Shown here in pieces: positions 24,840 to 37,269 of a stretch of 64,000 nt of DNA. The notes beneath the pieces are model-generated. The model had not been told where the DNA came from. It saw nothing but the letters and a program-made list of their open reading frames with translations, and did no database searches. Numbering within the stretch: position 1 is the first letter of the stretch; each line of letters starts with the position of its first letter. The DNA lies in the NCBI GenBank assembly GCA_030867875.1, contig JAOWCC010000044.1, positions 280,501 through 344,500 on the forward strand, given 5' to 3'. The position numbers were made by a program, and so were the translations under genes. The DNA is from Actinernus sp. WN-2022. Taxonomy: Eukaryota; Cnidaria; Anthozoa; Actiniaria; Actinernidae.

Positions 24840-25300
24840 GTGCAGGACCCTTAAAGTGCTTATAAGCCCAATTTGTTTAATCATTAATATCGATTCTACA
24901 TCAAATAAATAGTTAAATAGTAGAATATTGATTGATTTGAGTGTTGAGGTTTCTATTCCCAATATGCTAATTATGTGATGCGACAGGAGATCCGACTTAT
25001 TATACAAAAACGTGCTGGTAGAGATAAATAACTCCATGTTATGTTTGGGCCTCATTACAGTAGTATTATATGCGTCAACGGAACCCCCCAAAAAGTGAGG
25101 ACAGTGAGAACAGTGAGGATAATGAATAATTAATGAGTAATAATAGTGATGAATGAATAATTAATGAGTAATGGGGAGGCTAATGAATAATTAATGATTA
25201 ACAATAGTGATAATAATAATTCCTAACGATAATCATAGAAATAATACGATCATTAAATAAATAAATAATTAATTAATTAATTAAATAATTAATGTTCGGT
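24840..25300 (+). repeat. Dispersed repeat family B, copy 1
   Basis: The block with ATATGCTAATTATGTGATG and the TAATGAATAATTAATGAGTAA runs is shared with 37270-37790 (reverse) and 40306-41110 (same direction). A CCCCCCAAAAAGTGAGGA stretch borders an AT-rich low-complexity tail. Non-coding. Confidence 0.6.
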
Positions 25301-25609
25301 ATCTAACGCCTAGTTGATGGCATAAAAGCGAGCCTATGTTATGTATTTTCGCCCAACTAGATGAAATTTTGGGTGTGATATTTGCGCAAATGAAGTTCAG
25401 GGGGGGTTAAGCCGTTTTGAAATTTAGTTTTGCCTGTCATTTTCCCCCCTGAACTTTAATGTCAACCAAATGAAGAGGACCCCCTGCAGTTTTCCATGGG
25501 TAACATTTTTGTGAAAACCCCATGTCTCTACGATGTTCCTTTCTACCCGTAAAAATCCATCGCCCTTTCCGTTTTGGCCGCAAAGCATGCTGGGACGGTT
25601 TCATTTGCT

Positions 25610-26475
25610 AATTCCCAGTCCGGAACTGGATTAAATAAAGTTGCAGCGTCGAAATCATAGTTTTGTTACTAAACAAGACGAACACAACATAATGGTTGCA
25701 AATTTGGGATAAGATCTGCGAACCTTGCAAAAGTGAGGGGGGAGGGGTGGAAAAGCATATGCATTTCCTGTTAATAACGGTACCCTCCCCCATTAGAAGT
25801 GGGTTGAATGAAGTTGCAGCATAAAAATCATAGTTTTGGTACCAAACACCATGAACACAACATATCGTTTGCAAATTTGGGGTAAGATTGCGAACCTTGC
25901 AAAACTGAGGGGGGAGGGGTGGAAAAGCATATGCATTTCCTGTTAATAACGGTACCCTCCCCCATTAGAAGTGGGTTGAATGAAGTTGCAGCATGAAAAT
26001 CATAGTTTTGGAACCAAACACCATGAACACAACATATTGTTTGCAAATTTGGGGTAAAACCTGCGAACCTTGCAAAACTGAGGGGGGAGGGGTGGAAAAT
26101 GATATGCCTTTCCTGATAATAATGGTACCCTCCCCATTTAGAAATGGGTTGAATGAAGTTACAGCTTAAAAGTCATAGTTTTGGTACTAAACACGACGAA
26201 CACAACATATTGGTTGCAAATTTGGGGTAAGATCTGCGAACCTTTTAAAACTGTGGGGGGAGGGGTGGAAAATCATATGCATTTCCTGTTAATAGTAGTA
26301 CCCTCCCCCATTAGAAAGGGATGAATAAAGTTGCAGCATCAAAATCATAGTCTTCATACTAAACACATAATTAATACAAGATACCGTTTGCGAATTTTGT
26401 GTAAGATCTGCTAATTTTACAAAAATAAGGGGGGAGGGGTGAAAACCATTGTATGATTATCGTTAGCGGTATCCA
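25610..26475. repeat. 173-bp satellite, about 4.8 tandem copies
   Basis: Copies begin near 25627, 25801, 25974, 26147 and 26318, with periods of 171-174 bp. Each has GTTGAATGAAGTTGCAGC, AACACAACATAT, a GGGGGGAGGGGTGGAAAA run and CGGTACCCTCCCCCATTAG. The middle copies are closest to each other and the outer ones most diverged. Frames across it are chance products of the repeat. Confidence 0.9.
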
Positions 26476-26478
26476 CTT

Positions 26479-26480
<2 letters not shown>

Positions 26481-26511
<31 letters not shown>
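26481..26511. repeat. TAA microsatellite
   Basis: About ten perfect AAT/TAA units, next to the satellite. A 20-base A run lies shortly after (near 26587). Confidence 0.9.
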
Positions 26512-27637
26512 GGGAGGGTAATCAATATTAATAAGTTGCTGGTTGAAATAGGGTGCAATTAATAATTAATGACAATTTCGAAAATTAAAAAAAAAAAAAA
26601 AAATTCAATTGGAAAATTTTTTTTTAAACATTAAAATAAATCAAAAATTTACCGAGAATCCTTTCAGAATAAAATGTCTTTATTATTTTTCTTACAGTAT
26701 GTCCACCATCCACCGCCCAAGCGCCACTATCAACTCTAACCCTAACGCAATATTTTTGGTTATCATGGGCCCTAGAGAACCCCTACATAACCCTTTTAGA
26801 AACCCCACAGAATGCCTACAGCACCATTTCAGCACCTCCTAAAATGTCTTCATTGTTAATATGCCTGCTGCCCGCCGGCTGCTCCCACACTTCTTGAAGA
26901 GGAACCAATAATTAAGAGTTTTAAATGAACTTCCGAAAGCTGTTTCCTATAAAGAGGCCATGGATTTAAAGGGGCTGTGTCACGGTAATAGGCTTCGCGT
27001 TCCGGGCCGGAATCGAAACACTATTTCCACCGTGTTTTGTATGAACTACCAAACCTCTCGGCCATGTGGGATGCTCAAAATCAAAACAAATATGCAAAAA
27101 TGACCAACTGCTAATTAATTATTCATTTCGCCCTATTTCAACCAGTAACTCAACTAAAGAATCCAAGTCATCCAAAATACATTGCGCTCCCATGTTATTG
27201 TGTTCATACGGGACATTAACCTTTCAACTCGACTCGGCCCATAGTATTGTAGTATAGTAGATAAAAGCGCAGGTGAAGATTAAAGTCGTCCCGGTCCTTC
27301 ACACAATTGCTACGGCTCTCCAACTGCAGTTGCTCGTGCTCAGCCTGAGCGAAATGCTAACGAGCCATCTTCAAACGCATTGGAAAAATCTCTCACTGCG
27401 GACCGAGTGGTAAGCATGTTTTTTTTAATATCGTACTTTAAATTTTAGTTAAGCTCAACCTCGTCTCCAGTGTTAGTTATTATCCATTTAAAAAATGAAC
27501 TTTCACTTGAAGTCACTTGAATCGAATTACTAGATTAATACAGAAGGTGATAAAGATATACTGCTTCTAAAGGCTATTAACTGAAGGTCGTGGAAGTCTA
27601 GAGTTCGCAAGAAACATGCTTGCAGGTGCACACGGTC

Positions 27638-27993
27638 AACCATGAACCAGATGATAATCCTCAGCGACCTGGATGGTGTAATTGTGGGGTCTGTAGACCT
27701 ATATCATTGGTGTTGGAAAATGTATATGCCTTATTTAATATCGTAACTGGTCTGCCTCGATCGAGAAGTTCTAACATTAGCTATTCGGGCTAGATGTGAC
27801 ATAAGGGCAGAAGAACCAGATTATTCAAGTAACTCATTTCGAAAGGCAGCATACAGGCAATATTGCCTGTGGAAATGAATATGGAGAACTGGGGAGAGCA
27901 AACCGAAGAGTTCTACCATCCTATGTAGTACTCGAGATCCAACAAGACTATCCACAACCAGGCGGATTATACATGGGTTACAAAAATTCCTAA
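27638..27993 (+). pseudogene. P2X7-C-terminal-like cysteine domain protein, broken
   Basis: The frame starting near 27638 gives GWCNCGVCRPISLVLENV, the first Cys cluster of the P2X7 intracellular (P2XR_C-like) domain family. That frame decays after about 27735. Further along SFRKAAYRQYCLWK appears, followed by a stop. A third frame carries GELGRANRRVLPSYVV and QPGGLYMGYKNS to a stop at 27991. The order and content match the small stand-alone P2X7-like proteins that are numerous in cnidarians. Several shifts and stops show that it is dead. Function in cnidarians is unknown. Confidence 0.6.
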
Positions 27994-28039
27994 TCAACAT
28001 ATTTTTTAAATGGGGCTATAACACTAGAATATCGTTTTT

Positions 28040-28850
28040 AACTCGTGGATGCACGCATGTAAAGGAGCGCGTTATTGGGGTTAGGTGTTTTCATTTCCGA
28101 CCGTGGCGTTAACGCGTATCTTTTATGCTTTTCCGAATGGCATATCATTTTCCGAAGATGTGTTGACAGCTCTGACTGTGAGTACAAACTGTTATCGGAG
28201 AAGACGCGTCGAAGCTTTCGACAGGATTTGTTCATGCTGTAGATATGCCGCTGTCTAAGGTAAATATTCCGAAATGACTTATAATTTACTGCTGTGAAGT
28301 TTCTCTGTTGTCTCTGTGTCTATCTTGCTAACAACTTTGCGTGGAATGGGGTGCAGCTTCCTGTACGGAACGCCTGTTACACGAGCAATAGACGAGAAAA
28401 TTAGTGACGTAAAACCGCTATACATTTTCATGCTTATTATTAATTAATATTAATAATTGAAAGACTCCATCAATCACGTAGTGGTGATGTCGTGACGACG
28501 TCATCGATCATGTGACTTTAAGTTACATGCCCGTATCTCCCTCATTTATAATGCTAGGCGGCACAATCTTTGACAGACATTATTATCATAACGTTATTTT
28601 AAGTACACGCGCTATCTGCCTCATTCCTAACACAGGTAACCCAGTAATAGGTCAGGTAGGTACTTCATTTAGGAAACACATAAATAACCAGGTCACATGT
28701 TGGTTATCATCAACATGTGACCTCTCATTATTTATCGCCCTCATTAGTTATATGTACACATTTATAACCATAGATGGCCATATGCATCCCTTAACACAGG
28801 TAACCCACGTGATAACACACTAATATACACTGTCCATCCACGAGTTTGCC
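28040..28850 (+). repeat. Dispersed repeat family C, copy 1
   Basis: This block shares AACTCGTGGATG, CAATCACGTAGTGGTGATG, GACGTCATCGATCATGTGAC and ATCTCCCTCATTTATAATGC with 38850-39330 (same orientation) and with about 39990-40320 (reverse). No protein is supportable; the minus-strand frame at 28038-28235 lies in the repeat. Confidence 0.6.
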
Positions 28851-29371
28851 ATTGTGGCACTATGTTTAGATTATTGGTCCAACCATTATCGTAGCTCCAG
28901 TTGGAAAGCATTTCAGGGCATTTAAAGTGCAAGTAACATTTTTGCCCCAATTCTATATTTTCTGTTATAGTTGAGTTGTCTTAATTATTTTTCTTCAAGA
29001 GGCACAGCAGCAATTAAACAAGGATAAAAGCTACCTGAATTGCAGGACTGTGACGTCTCAGTGTCACAATTGAATCCTATGGGATGTTATTGTATCAGTT
29101 TTCTCTTGGGAGTTGATTCATCTTATGATGCCAGAAATATATCTTATTGCTTGAAAACCACAACAGTATAATAATAATTATTATACATTTATTTTTTAAA
29201 GACAATTTCTTGATACCAGAAAAATTCCTAGTTTCTTTTTTTTTTGTGCGGGAGGTACTCAAATGTGTTAAGCTTTCTATTAATTTAAAGCCTACCTTTC
29301 CCTCCCCCAAGCATAATTTGGGTAGTACTGGTAACTCATGCATTCGATTCAATATGCACGTTTAGTATTTT

Positions 29372-29450
29372 CAGACGAGCTGGGATAAGGAAAAGAATCC
29401 CACCTCCATTTTAGCCTCCATTTAGTGCTAGTTCCAGCTCGTCTGTGAGA
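29372..29450. repeat. Small hairpin, ends CAGACGAGCTGG / CCAGCTCGTCTG
   Basis: Inverted ends of about 14 bp bound a stretch of roughly 80 bp; possibly a tiny MITE. Confidence 0.6.
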
Positions 29451-29578
29451 ATACAAAACATACCTATTCAAACCACAGTAGACCTTGGATTCCTTATTAG
29501 AATTAGATGAACATCAAAATAAGGCCTGTTACTATGATGGAAATTGAACATGACACAAACATATATTTCAATTAACAA

Positions 29579-29697
29579 ATTGAAGTTAGGTTTTTATGTG
29601 TCTGTCCTAATATTGACAATGATTTTCGTCATAACATGGTAAAAATAGCTGTGGATCCATGAGGCACTTTGCCGAGTAAAAAAACCTAACTTCAAAT
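29579..29697. mobile_element. Short MITE, TIR TTGAAGTTAGGTTTTT
   Basis: ATTGAAGTTAGGTTTTTA at 29580 pairs with AAAAAAACCTAACTTCAAAT at the right end, about 117 bp overall. Confidence 0.7.
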
Positions 29698-29919
29698 TTT
29701 TTTTTTCAACAAAACACTTTTAGTTTTAAAAGAAGGCCGTGCACGCACTGCTTGTTGTCTATAAAAATATTGACAATTAGCCAATCAGATTGCATGAAAA
29801 TTGGCGGTTGTTGTAAAATGTATTATTGTAATCCCTCAAAAAGTTTGTATATAGACAATGGTGGTGGTCCTAGAACTAGGGACCACCTCTCTACTACACC
29901 AGGCCCATACATGTATTAT

Positions 29920-30048
29920 GTACTAATATTTACAATATGAGTGGCGATGTTGTATCGGGATATACAATGGTGAGCCGCTTTGGCGAGCCATTGTACATGT
30001 ATATCCGTTCCGATACAACATTGCTACGAATATTGTAAAGTACTTATG
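29920..30048. mobile_element. Palindromic MITE, about 125 bp
   Basis: GATGTTGTATCGGGATATAC pairs with GTATATCCGTTCCGATACAAC, and the outer TTTACAATAT pairs with ATATTGTAAA. The centre is GAGCCGCTTTGGCGAGCC. The whole unit folds into one hairpin. Confidence 0.7.
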
Positions 30049-30245
30049 ATATGCACCACATACAATTTTAAGCTTTGATTTCTCCCGCCTTGCTATCGAC
30101 GTTAGCCTGATTTTCAGACGGTATGAGGTCGTCGGCTCAGTTCCTCCCACCTTCCCGTCTGATGGACTTTGACAGAAACCGTGTTCCTGACGTCATGTAA
30201 TTTCGACCAATCAGAGCGAAGGTTTTATTTTTGGAGAACTGAGGT

Positions 30246-30420
30246 ATGCATGGAATGTCAAGTGGAGCCTGCATGAAGGAGAAGCCAATGGCGGACGATA
30301 CAAACGGACTTGATCGACTTGATATGGCTTTGGAGAAAGCGTGCGAAACTTTCGGCATTTCAGAATTATTTCCCGAACAGAGAAAGGCAATATTACCCCT
30401 CGTTTCCCGGAAGGATCTTA
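30246..30420 (+). pseudogene. RecQ-like DEAD-box helicase, N-terminal fragment
   Basis: ATG 30246 opens a frame with LDRLDMALEKACETFGISEL and then FPEQRKAILPLVSRKDL. This resembles the start of the RecQ helicase core (the F-x-x-R/EQ-x-x-A/I motif 0 region). The Walker A block that should follow is absent; the sequence leaves the family within ten codons. It may be one exon of a multi-exon gene copy or a relic. Helicase genes of this type are often amplified in cnidarian genomes. Confidence 0.45.
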
Positions 30421-30729
30421 GCTACCACAGCTGCATCTATAAGGCGACGACCAGGTCGAGAATCGAGAGAGGAGAAATTATGTAGCCTTCTACAACTTCT
30501 ACAGATCGCCAGAATCACGGCTCTTTCGTGCACTGCAGAATAATATGTTCTACAGCTTCAAACTTATAGAAACAGAACGTGGAGAAACATGTTATCCTCA
30601 GACGTGTACCGGAAAAATCTGATAGGAAGTGCATTGACATCGTGATGTTTGTGAATCTACTAGCTACGGTCTTTAGAAAATTATTAATTTTCCGATCCTC
30701 GACCGCTTTGTATGCCGTATTAAAATGTA

Positions 30730-31075
30730 ATGTCTCCTAGAATGTTGGCATTTAGAAGACCAAATATTTCATGAAATGTAATGATTTTTTTACAGCAGTG
30801 AAAACACATACTGAGTATGTCATGGTAATTTGGGTAATTATTTATGTTTGCAGAATTTTTAACACACTTTATTTTGACAATTTTGCTGTCCCAAAAGCTG
30901 AAATACATGTATCTTAGCGTTTTCGCCTTAAGAAGACTAAATCTTTAATGGAATGGCATGAAATGTCTACAGGAGTGAACACATATAGTGAATATGTCAT
31001 GGTAAATGTTGGATTACATTTGCCTAAATATTTGTTTTCCGAATTTTGAACAGTCTTGATTTTGACAAATTGTAA
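30730..31075. repeat. Tandem duplication, unit about 185 bp
   Basis: TGTCATGGTAATTTGGG with its AAATGTAATG/AAATGTCTAC flanks appears at about 30770-30880 and again at about 30958-31070, with TTTGACAA at the end of each. Confidence 0.55.
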
Positions 31076-31237
31076 AGTACAACAAATCCGGTCGTTAGAT
31101 CAGTGTTGTGACCATGCGCTTGAAACACTGCACGAAAAATCCTGTTTAAAAAAGTTCCTGCTGCCCAAAAAACCAGAGCAGCTCAAACAGGATATATGTC
31201 GATTTCTCAGAACTAACCCTAACCACATGTAAGGGCG

Positions 31238-31475
31238 TATTGGTATTCTGTATCATTGATACAGAATACTTATACATGTAGGCTAACTAGAATTTTGTAT
31301 GGGGGTTTACAGAGTATCACGTGACCCGAATGCTGGGTCTGGATTGGTTAGTACCCTTATGAATTATTAATGAATATTATAAGTATAGTTTAATAAACGA
31401 GTAGCAGTGTTTTATCAGATTTAAAAACGCGAGGGCAGAGCCCGAGCATTTTTAGATCTGATAAAACACGTGCTG
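31238..31475. repeat. Two palindromes
   Basis: 31238-31264 is a perfect 13-bp-arm palindrome (GTATTCTGTATCA and its reverse around one base). 31404-31475 is an imperfect hairpin with TTTTATCAGATTTAAAAA and TTTTTAGATCTGATAAAA arms and a CGAGGGCAGAGCCCG tip. Confidence 0.7.
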
Positions 31476-32984
31476 CGAGTTTATGAAATGGCTTCAAAAA
31501 CTTATAATGGTTAATTAATGACCCATTTAACCTTTGTATTCACAACGCCATGCAAATATTCGAGTAATCACTGCCTGCGATTACGAACATCTCAAGGGAT
31601 GACATGAAGAAATTACCATACTATGTTGTTTGAAGCGGCGTTTCGCAATGCTGAAAGCATTGTGGCAAAGAACAAGCTGGGGCAAGAAGAACCTGCACTT
31701 GAAGGATTTGGAGTCGTGGTTGAAATCTATTAAGTTCAAGACTTGGAAAGCGATGTGAGTCACATGACAGCAGATTCTAAATTTTTGATTCCAGCACAAA
31801 ATATGAAGAGGCTGTTTGTAAGTTTAATGCACGTTTTTATTATTTTACGGCTTTGAGTTTGGTTTAATAATTGGGACTAAACAGTGGCTCAGTAAACAAG
31901 TAATGGTACAGTCAATTAAACCTGTATGTATAACATCATCCTCAGGAAATGGCCAAATGACCGTTAAACAGGGTGCCCGCTATATACAGGTTTCCTTTAT
32001 TAAGCCTACTGGAAGTTAATAATTAATTTGCAATGCGGAATAATAACTCAATTGACATTTACAAGTATAATAAAAGGGAATAAAAATAGTAGTCTACAAT
32101 AATATTTAATGAGCTGTTGAATGAAGCTTGACACGATTCGCTAATGGTTTGAGGGAAATCTGACATTGTAATCCAATTTGGTGACCGTTTTATACAGATG
32201 AAAAATAATACAATTGTCCATACAGGAAGTCTATAGGGTGACCGCGTCTGCTATACAGAGGTGACCACTTAACACAGGTCAAGTTCCTAAGGAGCAATAT
32301 TCGGGAAGTTGTTCGGTGACTGCTATATATTTTGATCAATTAACTCCATTTCCCCCTAGGACTGAAGTCAAATCCCTCTGCAGGCTTTTTAGAATGATGA
32401 GATTTTATCAGGTATAAAGGAGCATGCACGTGACTGATTTGCTTCATCTGATTGGACAAAATACTCATTAATTATTCATGAGTTTTTGAAGTTCATTTAA
32501 CCTTGTCTGTAAATGTAATTGGACTTAATATGAAGTTGTGTAATCAACTTTTAAATTATAATTTGCTGTTACTCTGTTTAATAATAGTTTCCCACAATTA
32601 GGCCTTCAGTCTCGGTCCATATTCAATACCTCTTGCAGTCAATTTTGTTATCAGTACCAACCAACAGACCTACAATCTTGGACAAAATAGGTTGGCACAT
32701 ACATTTGAGCTTAAAACAAAACAAAATCATTACCCTTTTCCTTCTACCCCATCTCCTGGCTCAATGTTGACATTGTCTAGTACATGTACGTACATGTACA
32801 ATAAACTGAATTTTTAAATGCCTTTTTCAACATGGCCTTGTTCGGACGCTTGCAATAAAAAAAAACGTGTTGCTGTTTACCTAAATAGCAACCATTTAAT
32901 GTTTAGTATGACATGTATATGAAAAAGAAACAACGCAATTTATCAGAGAGGAGAGGGTGACAGTCTAGGCATGGGAGACGGGAG

Positions 32985-33745
32985 AAATGTCTAGAAAAAC
33001 TAGGGAGGGAGAACTTAGCAAATGTTTAAAACTCACTTGGGAAGAGGGAGAACTTAGCATACAGAGAGGAGAGAATCTAATTTCATGGTCCAGGGAGAAA
33101 TGTTTAAAACTCACTAGAGAGGGAAGGGTGAATTTAGCATACAGGGAGGAGGGAAAAAATGGGATTTAATTTCATGCTCTAGGGAGAAATGTTTAAAACT
33201 CACTAGAGAGGGGGGGGGGGGGGGGGGGGGTAGAACTTAGCATACAGGGAGGAGAGAGAAAATGGGATATAACTTCATGCTCTTAGGAGAAATGTTTAAA
33301 ACTCACTAGAGAAGGGGGGGAGAGAGAAAATGGGATTTAATTTCATGCTCTAGGGAGAAATGTTTAAAACTCACTAGGGAGAAAAAAAGAAGAGAATTTA
33401 GCATACAGGGAGGATGGAGAACATGGGATCTAATTTCATGGTCTAGGGAGAAATGCTTAAAACTCACTAGAGAGGGGGGAGAACCTAGCATACAGGGAGG
33501 AGGGAGAAAATGGGATTTAATTTCATGCTCTAGGAAGAAATGTTTAAAACTCACTAGGGAGGGGGGAGAACTTAGCATACAGGGAGGAGAGAGAAAATGG
33601 GATCTAATTTCATGCTCTTGCAAAGAAATGTTTAAAACTCACTAGAGGGGGGGGGGGATTTAGCATACAGAGAGGTGGGAGAAAATGGGATCTAATTTCA
33701 TGGTCTAGGGATAAATGTTTAGAACTCACTAGGGAGGGATTTGTT
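32985..33745. repeat. About 88-bp minisatellite with G runs, nine copies
   Basis: ATGTTTAAAACTCACTAG recurs at about 33021, 33100, 33188, 33292, 33360, 33452, 33540, 33627 and 33713 (spacing 68-104, mostly 86-92). Each unit is purine-rich and contains AGGGAGGAGGGAGAAA and TTAGCATACAG. Runs of up to about 22 G occur at 33209-33230. The long minus-strand frame here is a by-product of the repeat. Confidence 0.9.
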
Positions 33746-33862
33746 TTTGAAAAAACTAGGGATGAATTATCACACCTCCGTGCAAGTTTAGCTGAGAATG
33801 AGATACAAGACTTTCAGACTTTTGCAACTTAAATAAGCTAATAAAATCAAAAGAAATGTTAC

Positions 33863-34014
33863 CTGATGTAGACTGTTGTTTGAGTTGAGGGTTCCTTGTT
33901 GAAACCTTTCGTGCAACTCGGCAATACTCTGGTTGAGTAAAATGTCATCAAATTTGCTATTTGAAAGGCCTTTTATCCCAAAACGTTCCTTCCTCTTGTT
34001 CCATAGCACATACA
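33863..34014 (-). CDS. Possible internal exon of a host gene
   Basis: A 152-bp open stretch lies between an acceptor-like TACAG (ending at 34015) and a donor CAG|GTAACA (33863/33862). It encodes a polar peptide including KRKERFGIKGLSNSKFDD and SIAELHERFQQGTLN. The acceptor lacks a strong pyrimidine tract. It is on the same strand as the WW exon at 38.2 kb and may belong to the same gene. I do not recognise the protein. Confidence 0.35.
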
Positions 34015-35234
34015 CTGTACATGTACATGGAGCAATTTCTTTCTACCCCTTGCACTTTTTCACCTCGAACAGGCATCCCCAGTTGCCATTCCCACAGACA
34101 AGGCCGTAGTTTAGCTAAAAATATTGTCTAACTACGACTAAAACTTTAAAATAGTAACATACACATGTAGACTGATAATCCTGAAAAATAGGCCTTTTGC
34201 AACAGATGGTCACGTGACTTGTTGGCCCATAGCAACGCCATACTGGGTTGCAAGCTAACCAGCTCTCCCTTGACAACCAACAGAGCTTGACTGAGCCGTG
34301 GTATCATAGCTGGACTTCGAAGCGTTTTTTTTTTGTCTTACTTACTAAATTGATCTCGAAATAAGTCTTTACAGAACAAAAGTAAAGGTTTTTCTTTACT
34401 TTTGATCCGGTATTTTGTCAAATATGCTGCGCAAAATAGAGTTTGGACGCTCAAACGAACTCACCTCGAATCTCAGGCATGGCAAACATGGCGGCCGCTA
34501 AACACAACTTCGTGAACTCTTTCGATTGCTTGTTTTAATGCTAGTGAATAATTGGTTAAACACAATAAGCTTTTGCTCAGGACTCCAAAGAATATTGAGA
34601 TGAATACTGTTTAACTCTAGGCGCTCGTACATGTACTTAAAAAAAATCCTGTGTTTAACTTTAATTAAGCTACGAAAATATTCATAAATGTTGTATTATA
34701 TAAATGTTTGTTTCCTTTGCCTTAACTTAGAAAAGGACAGGCTATGGCTAGCTACATGTACTTGAGGAGCTGCAGAAATTATCTTAGAATATTATTTTAG
34801 TTTCATACTGAATCTGTGGGTGTTTACATGTCCAGTTTTGAAGCAAAGAAAAATATCAGGACTTTGATAAGTTTTATATATCCCTACTTTAATAGTCATT
34901 GGAGAGAATGTTATATATTTTGTTTCTTATTTTGCTATTAGCCAGTAACAGGCATACATGTACATTATTAACCACTCGCTATAAAATTTTAATATTATTA
35001 AAGGAACACTGTCAATTAACCCAAAAATGATAAACATTCTCATGACTAAAGTCAAAATCTACTCAGATTACCAGAGTATGCAGTGTACTAGCTGAGAAAA
35101 TTTGAGACAATTTTGTTAAAGGATGGAAAGATTTGAGTGGATGAAAAATACTGCTTTTAAGAGAAATTTAGAGCAACTTGAAATATGTCACTGTAACCGA
35201 AATCAAGTTTATAGAGGCCTGGTTATTAGGGGGA

Positions 35235-35430
35235 CGGGGGTGCTGTTATCCCTTATCCCTATATTTTTCAGGATAGTTAATCACTTATCCCTGAGATGCA
35301 GATGGCTGTTATCGATTATCCCTTATCCCGATGGACTTTGGTTATCCCTTATCCCTACTGTTTTCTGGTTTGTTATCCCTTATCCCAGTCATTATTTTGC
35401 TAGTTATCCCTTATCCCCAATACCCCTAAC
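35235..35430. repeat. Degenerate TTATCCC repeats
   Basis: GTTATCCCTTATCCC-type motifs recur at irregular spacing; an open frame over this stretch is a by-product. Confidence 0.75.
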
Positions 35431-35702
35431 CAGGCCTCTTTATAGAATTAGCTTTTGTAATCCACTTTGTCATCCTTTATTGAAAAATTTTGAAAACCAT
35501 ATCAGGGCATTCACATAGTATTATACTCTTCGAATTCAGGGTGTTATTTTTGTAGTTTTGTTTTAAAGAAACTTGAAGATTCAATTCCAATGACAGTGCC
35601 CCTTTGACATCCACTAGACCATGTAAAACTATATACTAGATTAATAAACACTAACAGACCCTAATTCCTTATTTTTTTGGTTTTATATGTCTTGCTTCTT
35701 CC

Positions 35703-36112
35703 TGGGGGTACTCCCATATATGGACTATACAGGGATGATCCACTGGACAGGGTATGGTTTTTTGAGTTTCTGGTCTTAGACGGGGTATCCATTTTCACAT
35801 TGACAGATCTTGAACAGGGTATGGTATTTATCACTTTTGACATGACATTTATCTGATGTAAACATCATACTCATTACCAGATATCGATTTGTAATCAGTT
35901 TATCCCTGGCCTCTAAATAAAACAGTCGACTTTTAATAGACACTTCTTGTGGATTCTTGTCATATTTTCGTCTTATAGAAGGATATAAAATTTTAATACT
36001 TTGTCTTGAACAAGGTATGGAAATTTGAGGTTTTTTGTCTTAAACAGGGTAAGGGTTTCAGAGCCCCAGCAGCACACCATTATCCAACTTTGGGTAGAGT
36101 ACCCCCCCTCCC
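35703..36112. repeat. Small element ending in GGGGTACTC / GAGTACCCC
   Basis: GGGGGTACTCCCATATATGG at the left answers GAGTACCCCCCC at the right. In between, CAGGGTATGG-type motifs recur several times. Probably a non-autonomous multi-copy element. Confidence 0.45.
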
Positions 36113-37269
36113 CGGGCCCTGACTGTATGAAGTATAATAATTGATATCCAGATTAACGATGCCTAATTTGCACTTAAAGAAAAACACCAAGTCTAAGTAT
36201 TCCAGCCAGTTAAGCTTAATTAATTTAATAATTAGATTATAAATAAAATAAATTAAATTCTTAAGTTCTTTATCATTTTCTAGCATGTCACTTTTTGAAA
36301 CATTAGAGTTGATGTGTTTGCTGCCGAAAGCTTACAAGGTACATGTTTAATAATTTCTCAATATTTCATGTCACCACACCAAACATAGGAAAAATATAGT
36401 TGAGAAAAACTGACTCCCTCTTTATTATTAAAGAAAAAGAGCTAGCCAGAAAACATACCGATTTACAGGTGCCAGAGCACTAACTGATTGCTATATGGTT
36501 AATTATAGACACATGATAACACAAGACCAGTTCTTCAAAGTTAAATATTTTATTTATTTTCTTCTTCTAGAACTTTCACAGTGCAAATACAGAGCTTGGC
36601 CTTCCTGTGGTCATATCGACCATTGCATTTTAATACTGACACTGTCACCGTTTGTCAATGTTTCGTGTACTCTCCAAAGTTATAAACCTGAGAAATTAAC
36701 GCCGTAATTACTGGTTTATATAACATAGTATAAAAGAAAGAAGGAATCTGCTCAACTACATGTATTACAATACTATTCGTTTAATTATGACTACTTTACC
36801 TTGTTGAGCGGCCACCATGTTTGCTATGCCCGAGATTCGAGGTGAGTTCGTTTGAGCGTCCAAACTCTATTTTGCGCCGCATATTTGACAAAATACCGGA
36901 TCAAAAGTAAAGAAAAACCTTTACTTTTGTTCTGTATAAGACTTATTTTGAGATCAATTTAGTAAGTAAGACGGAAAAACGCTTCAAAGTCCAGCTACAT
37001 GTATGATACCACGGCTCAGTCAAGCTCTGTTGGTTGTCAAGGGAGAACTGGTTAGCTTGCAACCCAGTATGGCGTTACTATGGGCCAACAAGTCACGTGA
37101 CCGTCTGTTGCAAAAGGCCTATTGACTTTAATGTCAACATTTAGGCTGATGGCAACAGATTGTCCTCTTATACTGCTAAACTCCCAAAAGTACATATCTG
37201 CCATTTTATCGCACTTTTGAGTGTGCAATGCATTTTGGATGACTTGGATTCTATAACATTGATCATCCT

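Larger units (their letters stand above)
34187..37123. mobile_element. 2.9-kb element with about 315-bp inverted ends
   Basis: 34187-34500 and 36808-37123 are reverse complements with high identity throughout. The outer ends read AATAGGCCTTTTGCAACAG; inner landmarks are CTCAAACGAACTCACCTCGA and AAAAGTAAAGGTTTTTC. Each arm contains its own small hairpin (AAAGTAAAGGTTTTTCTTTACTTTT). The 2.3-kb interior has only simple repeats, a small TIR element at 35.7 kb and no transposase, so it is a non-autonomous or chimeric element. I could not define a target duplication. Confidence 0.8.

Noticed and set aside
28038..28235. 65-codon minus-strand frame as an exon
   Set aside because: It lies within dispersed repeat family C, and its counterpart at 38.9 kb does not keep the frame.
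31622..31731. Short frame (about 36 codons) ending GFGVVVEIY as an ISXO2/Merlin-type transposase piece
   Set aside because: Only a handful of residues resemble the family and a stop follows directly; not enough to claim.
33306..33623. 105-codon minus-strand frame
   Set aside because: By-product of the 88-bp minisatellite.
35123..35518. 131-codon frame with a Leu/Ile/Pro-rich tail
   Set aside because: Most of it is translation of the TTATCCC repeats; no family features.
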